Shown one piece after another: positions 56,044 through 64,000 of a stretch of 64,000 bases of DNA. How positions within the stretch are numbered: position 1 is the first letter of the stretch; every line of letters begins with the position of its first letter. The position numbers and the translations under genes are program-made. Under the pieces are notes generated by a model. It saw only the letters and a program-made list of their open reading frames with translations. It did no database searches and was not told where the DNA came from. The DNA is from Hemerocallis citrina (Eukaryota; Streptophyta; Magnoliopsida; Asparagales; Asphodelaceae), in contig CM030364.1 in NCBI GenBank assembly GCA_017893485.1, positions 244,727,818 to 244,791,817 of the forward strand, in the 5' to 3' direction.

Positions 56044-57161
56044 GAACTAGACTATTGTATTTTCTTACTACTTTCATTTGATATCAGAAATGTTTTAAGT
56101 TCGAATGTACAAAGTTTGGAATTCAATGAAATGAAAAGTTGATTCAAATGCATGTTTTCTACTTCGAATTTAATGGATCTTTTGCATCAGAATATGGCCG
56201 GAAGAAGGTCTGGACTTGGAAATGGAGTTAGCGAGGATCTACCAGACACTCAATGCCATTGCCATGAATCAGAACCAAGGGAGAGTGCCTGTGAATCCAA
56301 TACCCAAAGCAATCAAACTCTTCGAATCATTCAAGCAGATGAAACCACCTGTACTTGAAGGGAAGTCAGACCCTGACGCGGCTGACAACTGATCCGACAG
56401 GTACAGACTATCTTCGAAGTCTTGGAGACTCTGGAAGGCAGCAATGTGAAATTAGCTGCGCTGCAGTTCGAGAAGGATGCGGCTGTCTGGTGGCAGTCGA
56501 TGAAGCGGACGATGGGAGATATTGTTCTTAGCTGGAAGGAATTTTTGGAGGAGTTCTGCAGTCATTATTTCCCATCACACGTCCAAGAGAAGAAGGCCAT
56601 GGAATTTTTGGTGCTGCAGCAGGGCGGTATGTCGGTTAGAGAGTATGAGACAAGGTTCACTCATCTCTCGAGGTATGCGCCCGAACTGGTGGTGGACGAG
56701 GCAAAGAAGGCTCGAAAGTTCGAGCATGGATTGAGGCCAAGTCTGAGATCCAGGATGATACCCTTTGGTATCATAAGGTTTGACAAGTTGGTCAAACGAG
56801 CTGCACTGAGGCGGATATGGAGCAGTTCCATCCTGTTCAGAATCGGAGGACCAACTGGAATGTTGGGAAGAGGCCCGCAGTTTCTGACAATTTTAGGGGA
56901 CAGCCGTCAGCCCAGAGGTTCAAACCGACAGGAGCGAATGCTGTCAACGTAGCTGGGAAACCCGGAAACAATTAGGTGAGACCTCCGGTGGTGACTTGCT
57001 TCAACTGTGGTGAGACGGGAAATTACAAGTCTCAATGTCCCAAGCCGCAGAATGTCACCCGTAGTGGACCAACGCAGCAAGTTGGGAAGAAGCGTACCAG
57101 TAGGGGTGAGTATTCGCCTTAACTGAAGCTGACGTTGATGAGGTGGATCAAGTCATCATTG
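56044..57161 (+). pseudogene. element F gag, main part
   Basis: Resumes after element D. 56205-56345 encodes MELARIYQTLNAIAMNQNQG then VPVNPIPKAIKLFESFKQ. From 56422 it encodes the Gag core (KDAAVWWQSMKRTMGD, SVREYETRFTHLSRYAPEL). The zinc knuckle CFNCGETGNYKSQC lies near 56998-57040. A TGA near 56390, a stop near 56950 and frame changes disable it. It stays closely similar to element D gag, so the two belong to related families despite different LTRs. Confidence 0.85.
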
Positions 57162-57258
57162 GTACGAGGGAGGATGTTTAAGAGTATTTTTTTGTTATTT
57201 CTCTTTTTCCCGCTTTATATAGTGAACTGTTATGTAACGAGTGTGTGTTATGTAACAG
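57162..57258 (+). other. candidate 97-nt intron at the gag/pol junction of element F
   Basis: Begins GTACGAGG (57162), ends TATGTAACAG (57258), with a long T-rich centre. The Gag frame stops at TAA 57179-57181, inside the segment. Removal would join Gag in frame to the protease. This is the counterpart of 52112-52019 in element D, at the same codon and phase although the two copies have diverged. Confidence 0.5.
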
Positions 57259-60200
57259 GAGAACTTATCTTGAATGGAAAGAAAGCTGTTGTTTTGTTCG
57301 ATACTGGGTCCTCTCATACTTTTGTATGACCTAAGTTTGCTAAAGTTTTGGGAGTTGAACTGAAAGTCTTTCCAGACAAGGTCTTAGCAGTAGCTACTCC
57401 ATCAGGGGAAACTTTAACCTCTGATCGGTATTATGTGGACTGCGAGATCGTGATTGGGGGAAGAATTGTTGGGATTGATCTGATCGAACTGAATGTCTTG
57501 AGAGTCAATGTGATCATTGGCATTGATTGGATGTCGGTGTACAGTGCAAGCATCGAGTGCAAGACCAAGGAAGTAATAGTGAAGGCTCCAGGAGGACCAG
57601 AAGTCACTTTCCAAGAAAAGAAGAGATGTTCTGGTCTGGTGGCAGCTATCAGCAAGAGGGATGTTCCTGTAGAGGTGCAGCAAATTCCTATGGTTCGGAA
57701 TTACCCGACTGTGTTCTTGAAAGATTTGCCTGGGTTACCCCCGCATCGTGATGTGGAGTTCAGCATCACTATTTAGCCAGGGAGTGCACCCATTTCCAAG
57801 GCACCGTATAAGATGGCGCATGTGGAGCAGGATGAGATCAAACGGCAGATTGGAGAAATTTTGGAGAAAGGCTTTATTCAACCGAGTGTGTCACCCTGGG
57901 GAGCACCGGTGCTGTTGGTAAAGAAGAAGGATGGATCGATAAGGATGTACATCGATTACCGAGAGCTGAATAAAGTCACTGTTCAGAATAAGTATCCTAT
58001 TCCTCGAACTGACGACCTATTTGATCATTTACAAGAAGCGGCTGTTTTCTCCAAAATAGATCTTCGATCAGGATACCATCAAGTTCGAGTGAAGACTGAA
58101 GATGTGCATAAGACCATGTTTAGAACTCGACACGGGCATTACGAATTCTTAGTTATACCGTTTGGAGTGACGAATGCACCTACAATCTTCATGGATATGA
58201 TGAACAGAGTTCTGAGGCCGTTTATTGATTCTTTCGTCATGGTGTTTATCGACGATATTCTTGTGTACTCCAAGTTGGGGGAGGAACACACTGAGAATTT
58301 GGCTGCAGTTTTGAGGAAGCTTCAGGAGCATGAGGTGTATGCCAAGTTATCCAAGTGCAATTTCTAGAAATCTTAAGTGGCATTCCTATGTCATATCCTT
58401 TCTAAGGAGGGAGTGGCAACTGATCTGCAAAAGATAGAGGCGGTGAAAGATTGGGCAAGGCCTACTACAGTGAAGGAAATTAGGAGTTTTTTTAGATTGA
58501 CTGGATATTACAGGAGGTTCATTCAGGGCTATGCTCAGATAGCCGTGCTGCTCACTAGTCTGACCAAGAAGAATGTGAACTTCAAGTGGACCGAGCAGTG
58601 CGAGGCAAGCTTTCAGGAGTTGAAAGAGAATCTGACTACTACTCCCATTCTGGCGTTGCCTAGAGCAGGTGTTGAGTATGATGTCTACAGCGATGTTTCA
58701 CATCGTGGGCTTGGTTGTGTCTTAATGCAAAAAGGAAAAGTGATCGCTTATGGGTCTAGGCAACTACGACCGCATGAGAAGAATTATCTGACTCATGATC
58801 TGGAGTTGGCTGTGATTATCTTCGCCTTGAAACAATGGAGATACTATGTGTATGGTGAGAAATTGAACATGTACACGGACCACAAGAACTTGAAGTACAT
58901 CTATCAACAAAAAGATCTGAATCCGAGGCACCGGAGATGGTTGGAAGTGCTTGAGGACATTCGTCTTGAGATCAAATATCATCCTGGGAAGGCTAATGTT
59001 GTTGCTGATGCACTTAGCCGCAAGAGTAGTTTGGCCAGTTTGATTACGACTCAGAAGCATCTGGCAGAGGAATTGGATCGGGCTGGTATTGAAGTTGTTC
59101 TGCAAGGCTTAGGATCGTCTTTAGCTCATTGAGGCTTCAACCAACGCTGAATGAAAGGATTATCGCAAGTCAGAAGGAAGATGCAGAGATTCAGAAGATG
59201 AAGGAACAGGTCGGTGCTGGCAGGTTGTCCGAGTTTCAGATCAGGGATGAAGTATTGTGGTTTGGAGAGAGGTTGTGTGTTCCAGATCAGTCGGACTTGA
59301 AAGAAAGTATTCTTCAGAAGGCGCATGCTACTCTTTTGTCAGTACATCCTGGGAGTACTAAGATGTATAGGGACATTAAGAAGCATTTCTGGTGGTCAGG
59401 TTTGAAGCGAGATGTGGCTGAGTTCATGGCGAGTTGTGAGATCTGTCAGCAGGTCAAAGCCGAGAATCAAAAATCCAGAGATTTATTGCAACCGTTACCT
59501 ATTCCGAAATGGAAGTGGGATAAGATCAGCATGGATTTCATCATGGGTTTGCCCAAGAGTTCCAAGGGCAATGATGCGATTTGGGTTATAGTCAATTGAC
59601 TAACCAAGTCCGCTCACTTCTTGTCGATGAAACTCACTTCTTCTATGGATAAGTTGGCCGAGCTATATGTTGGAGAGATCATCAGGCTTCATGGTGTTCC
59701 ATTAACCATTGTGTCTGATCGAGAAGCACGGTTTACTTCGTATTTTTGGAGGAGTCTTCAAGCAGCTTTGGGTACCAAGATGGATTTCAGCACTGCTTTT
59801 CATCCGCAGACTGATGGGCAGACCGAGAGAGTCAACCGTATTCTTGAGGACATGCTTCAATGTTGTGTACTAGACTTTCGAGGCAGTTGGAAAAGGCATT
59901 TAGCTCTGGTGGAGTTTGCTTACAACAACATTTTTCAGACTAATATTGGGATGGCGCCGTACGAAGCTCTGTATGGTAGGAAGTGCAGAACACCTGTCTG
60001 TTGGTTCGAAGTTGGGGAGCGGCAGATATTTGGGCCTGAGATCATGCTGCAGACCTCTGAAAAGATCGATCTGATCAAGAAGAGGTTGGTGGATGCTCAG
60101 AGTAGGTAGAAGATCTATGCAGACAACCGGAAAAGGGACCTTGAGTTTGAGGTTGGTGACTTTATCTTTCTGAAGGTTTCACCTAGCAAGGGTGTGATTC

Positions 60201-60564
60201 ACTTCGGCAGAGGTGGGAAATTAGCCCCGAGGTTCATAGGCCCATACAAGATATTGAAGCGGATTGGGAAAACTGCTTATCGGTTAGAGTTGCCGGAGGA
60301 GTTGTCTCAGGTGCAGAATGTCTTCCATGTGTCTATGTTGAGAGGGTACATTCCAGATCCGAGTCACCATTTGCTCGAAGTGCCGGAGGGTTTGTAGTTG
60401 GATCTGAGTTACATTGAGCTTTCGGTTGAGACTTTCAATCGTCGGGAGAAAGTCTTGAGGAACAAGACGATACCGATGGTCAAAGTATTCTGGAGGAACC
60501 AGTTGGTTGAGCTTGGAAATCTGAGGAGAGAATGATGAAAGATCATCCTGAGCTCTTTGTGTGA
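57259..60564 (+). pseudogene. element F pol, decayed
   Basis: Same domain order as element D: protease (VVLFDTGSSHTFV, stop at 57327-57329), RT ([18 protein letters not shown] ... [10 protein letters not shown]), RNase H ([18 protein letters not shown]), integrase ([49 protein letters not shown]), and a chromodomain-like end near 60470-60560. In-frame stops occur at about 57327, 57774, 58365, 58375, 59597, 60107 and 60395, plus frame changes. It cannot make a functional polyprotein. Confidence 0.9.
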
Positions 60565-60656
60565 TTTGTATCTTCTTCTCTTTCCTTTTCTTATCTCTTT
60601 TTTGTATTCCTGTTTTTCTCAGTCTTTAAGTGTAATTCCGGGGATGGAACTATTCT

Positions 60657-60669
60657 AAGGAAGGAGTGC
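60657..60669 (+). promoter_or_regulatory. polypurine tract of element F
   Basis: AAGGAAGGAGTGC directly before the 3' LTR. Plus-strand DNA synthesis would start at its end. Confidence 0.75.
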
Positions 60670-62850
60670 TGTAACACCCTAAATTTTACTTATGAAGAGT
60701 TTGTGATTTTACGTGTTTTGCAAGTATAATTTCGTATGTATAATTTATTTTTATAAAAAAAATATTTCTTTATAGCATGAACAAGAAATTTTTCTCTTTA
60801 TTTTCCAAAAAAAAAAAAACAGAGAAACTATTTTAAAAGCCTAATTAAACTCTAGGCCTATTTGTCTCTTTTAGCCGATTCTTATTTAATTAATTAAATT
60901 AATTAGTAGAGCCCATGGTTAATTGGCCCATTACTGAGCCCATTTAACTTAATCCTCTTTTAAATAGCCTAACTTGTAGTGTAGACTCATTTCATGAACA
61001 ATTAAGTTTTTTTTCACATGAACAAATTTGTAAATGGGGGACACTAGAATGGCACGTGCATGTGCAATATGCACACTCTTGTAGTTGGCCGGATTGTGCA
61101 CGGGAAAGAGGGAGAGTGGATGAGATAGTGGGGCGGTTACTTCATCATGGGAGTTATTACAACTCCCTACTTCATTTTGGCCCTTGATCCTTAACCAGAT
61201 GATCTCATCCTAGCCTTCCATTTACCCTAAAAATTTGTATAAATACCCCCCCCCCCCCACTAGTTCTCCTTGCACCTAAAATTGGAAGGAAAAAAAAAGA
61301 GAAAAGAAATACAAGTTAGTGAGACAAAATATTAAGGAGTTTGTGAGTTTACAAAATTGAGTGGCAAAATTGTGTGTGTTCCCCCCACCTATAGTTGGCC
61401 TGCCCATTCCCAAGGAGCAAGAAGAAGTTCCATCATCATCAAGCTAGGAGAAGAAGCAACTTGGTGGCTCAAACTAGGAGGAGAAGACTTTCCTTGTTCA
61501 TTCTAGGAGATCCCTAGGAAATTTTGTGTGTTTTATCTCCATTAGAGGTGGGTGGTTTTCTTAAACTTCTAATCAGACATCATGCTAAGGTATGTTTGAT
61601 AAGATTAAGAAGAAACTATAACTAATGTAGTCATGTGATGTGAAAATGAGACAAATTGACATTTGTAGGAATGTATGTTAAAAGAATGTTAATTAATTGC
61701 AAAAATTGTGATTGTTAGTTTAGAATTTACCATGCTACCATGCTCTATTTGATTGTTATGTGCTAGATTAAGAAGATATGCTTGTATATTAAATAAATGA
61801 AAGAAGAATTATGGGGAAAATGTGAAATGGCATTTTATTACTAAAATAATTGTATAGTGGTAACAAAATTAATATAAGTGATCTAGAAATGTTTTTAAAT
61901 GCAAATGTGTAGAAAGAATATGCTTGTTTTATCTAAAATTGAAATTAAATAGTAAAATACAAGTAGAAGGCAAAAATTATGCTTTTGCATCAAAAATGAA
62001 ATTTTAATTTACTGGACTACTGTAATTATAATGAAAATGAATTTTGGAGTTTGTGAATTAATTTGGAGAAGAAGAAAGGACTTAAAAACACTCATTTGTG
62101 TAAGAATTCGAAATAACCGAGCCTCAGACTTTAACCCCTAATAACCCCATACTATATCAGTCTGGTCACTTAGACCAATTGGTTAATGGGTGCTTGGGTG
62201 TTACTGTATCTTGCGGGTGACCCTTGTGGTCTCGGGTTCGAAACTGGTCTCTGCCCTTTTTATTTTTTTTTGTTCTTGAATAAAACCGAAACCTCTTATC
62301 AATTAAAACCCTGCCTTATCGTGGTTGCGCCTTAGCCCAGTTGGCTTTCGGTGGCGGGAGGCTAGTCTTAGGTCTTGGGTTCGATTCCTGGCTTCGGCAG
62401 GATTAAAACATTTTGACTTTTATGTTTAAAAATTGATTTTTTTGGATTTTAAAAATTCGAAAAAAATACTATAATTATTCTAAAACTATGTGGATTCTAT
62501 GAAAAATACTTGTGCATTATTTTACTAAAATAAAAGTGACTTAGAAGTGAAAATTGAGTAGACTTGCATGAAATTGACATTTGTATAAATATGAAAAGTG
62601 ATTATTTTTCATGAGAAAATTTTATTAAGTTATAAAAGAGAAATTTTGAATGGAGGAAGATTTAAGTGTGTTGATTATGGATTTTTATTCATCTATTTTG
62701 GATTTTGTGTGCACTCGAAAAATAAATGAAAAATACAACTTTGTGGATTGAATTAAGTAAAAGAAAGAAGTACAAGTATGGGAATCTAATGGATTTATTG
62801 AAATAAAATTTTGAGTATGAAATACATGAATTAAAATTGAACCTTATATA
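60670..62850 (+). repeat. element F 3' LTR, interrupted
   Basis: Begins TGTAACACCC and follows the 5' LTR collinearly to position 44066 of that copy. There the shared ACCTTATATATG is cut by element G. It retains the TATA box with a C run (61238-61258) and both tRNA-like segments (62165-62272 and 62326-62400). The rest of the LTR lies beyond the window. Confidence 0.9.
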
Positions 62851-62898
62851 TGTAACACCCCGCAAAATTGAAATTACAATTTTGCCCCTGGGTGTTAC
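62851..62898. repeat. terminal double inverted repeat of the element G LTR
   Basis: GTAACACCC (62852-62860) pairs with GGGTGTTAC (62890-62898), and GCAAAATTG (62862-62870) pairs with CAATTTTGC (62877-62885), leaving a 6-nt loop. The first 48 bp of the LTR can therefore fold into a single hairpin. Confidence 0.85.
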
Positions 62899-64000
62899 CC
62901 ACGGTATGATGCAGCAACCGGACTATACTGTTGTGGGCTTCTTCATGAGATGGTTTGATAGAAGGGGGCCCACATGGTAAAGTGTGTGCTGTTTCTAATG
63001 GGCTTGGAAACATAACAATGGAAATAAATAAATTGATGATGGTTTTGTGAATGGGGGCCCACTCATGAAGGAAACATCAAAATTTTTTGCTGATTATGAG
63101 CCGGTTTGGATGGGGAGAGGGGCCGGTTTCATGAAGAGAGAAAGAGAGAGATTGAATGAGAGGAGTTAGTGCTTTGGAAAAGTGGGGAGGTGGAGAGTTG
63201 TAGGTTTTAGGAGTTTAGAATTGGAAGGGTTGTAAGAATTAAATAGAGTAATTTATTAGGGATGAAATTTTGCAAGATACACCTTCCCAAAATCCTATAA
63301 ATAGCACCCTACCCTTTTCATTTCACACACAAAAATTAGAATTAAAGCAAGAGAAAGAAAAGAAAAGAAAAGAGTGTAAGAAAAAGAAAGAGAGTAAGAA
63401 AGTTATTGTGCTTGGAGGTTCTCTTGCTTGGAGCTTTTGCTAGGAGGAGAAGAGGACTAGGAGTTGCTTAGCTAGGAGCAAGAAGGAGCCATTCACATGT
63501 AGTTTTCAACCTTCAAACAAAAGGTGGGTTCTCATGCTTTCTAATTTAGAACTATGCATGCTAGTGACAATATATGAGCATTTTGTTTTGATATGTAGTT
63601 AAAATTTCATGTTAGTGTTACATGCTATGAATGAGAACAATATTGTTATGATTAAACAAATAATAGGAATTTTTGACTAATACCATAGATCATGTTAGAA
63701 TACTTGTAAAATGTTATGCATGTTAAAAGTATGTGGTTGTATGAGAAATTTGTTGAAAAATGTTGTCTTAGTTTATACTCTAGAGCCATGTTGATTAAAG
63801 AATAAGAAAGAAAGAATAACAAAATAAGTTATTGTTATGATATTTGTTATTTGTACATTTTGTAAGAAAATTTGTGAAAATCTCTCTTGTAGTGTAATGA
63901 ATGTATTTGTTTCTATAATAAAGTTGGTGCACAAAAGATTTATTTTTTTAAAATTGATTCCAATAATCAAAATGGATAGATGCAAATATTGTTTTCTAAT
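62851..64000 (+). mobile_element. element G, LTR start, runs off the window
   Basis: Starts TGTAACACCC at 62851, inside the element F 3' LTR. It has its own TATA box (63296-63303, TATAAATA followed by GCACCC) and a purine-rich leader (near 63340-63400). The start is related to the reversed small solo LTR at 17815-18363. No gene is visible to 64000, so it is an LTR of at least 1150 bp. The target duplication cannot be tested because the other end is outside. Confidence 0.75.

Larger units (their letters stand above)
41850..64000 (+). mobile_element. chromovirus-type gypsy element F, host of elements D and G
   Basis: 5' LTR 41850-45206, primer site, gag, pol, polypurine tract, and 3' LTR from 60670. 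The target flank on the left is GCATC (41845-41849). The interior is interrupted by element D (45766-56038), and the 3' LTR is interrupted at 62851 by element G. The two LTR copies differ at several percent of positions in the first 100 bp by eye, and pol has many stops, so F is much older than D. Its right end lies outside the window. Confidence 0.88.

Overview
The window looks like nuclear DNA of a flowering plant, probably a eudicot, and consists almost entirely of transposable elements. This rests on long chromovirus-type and Tat-type Ty3/gypsy elements, a Tork/TNT1-like copia element, a TRIM, a plant L1-type LINE, initiator tRNA-Met primer-binding sites and a high A+T content. No complete cellular gene was found, and the species cannot be named from the sequence.

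Layout, left to right. 1-3055 holds LTR remnants (Athila-like, copia-like), a 24-bp G run and a TRIM at 1643-2122. From about 3056 to about 26015 lies one decayed, plus-strand Tat-lineage gypsy element, split by four later insertions: a solo LTR (3864-7009, perfect duplication TCCCC), an internally deleted minus-strand gypsy element (10669-17465), a small solo LTR (17815-18363) and a solo LTR (20793-23750, perfect duplication ACCAC). The Tat element carries gag, protease, RT, RNase H and integrase remnants, a degenerate tandem-repeat region after pol, and an antisense reading frame of the putative gypsy-type transposase kind. 27185-32481 is a nearly intact copia element with one in-frame stop. 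33039-40489 is a minus-strand LINE with poly(A) and a perfect 17-bp target duplication. 40548-41849 is the 5' end of a second Tat element. From 41850 to the window end is an old plus-strand chromovirus (5' LTR 41850-45206, 3' LTR from 60670). It was invaded by a young minus-strand chromovirus (45766-56038, perfect duplication CGTAG, 2819-bp LTRs almost identical), and its 3' LTR is interrupted at 62851 by another LTR that runs off the window.

Three signals stand out. First, a 10-bp palindrome, CAGTCGACTG, recurs in pairs whose start-to-start distance is mostly 19-22 bp (about two helical turns) in unrelated elements: an Athila-like LTR, a copia LTR and the copia coding region, and a chromovirus LTR family. 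I located 25 exact copies, against about 0.06 expected by chance. Second, two diverged chromoviruses share a 94- or 97-nt T-rich segment at the gag/pol junction. It has GT and AG ends, a stop codon just inside its 5' end, and a length that restores the frame if removed, so it could be a gag/pol splicing switch. Third, the LTR of the old chromovirus contains two tRNA-like segments with A-box and B-box promoter motifs, the first followed by a T run.

All element proteins here are defective or unverified. Boundaries marked by target duplications, LTR ends and primer sites are firm. Lineage names come from recognised protein motifs and were not checked by database search.
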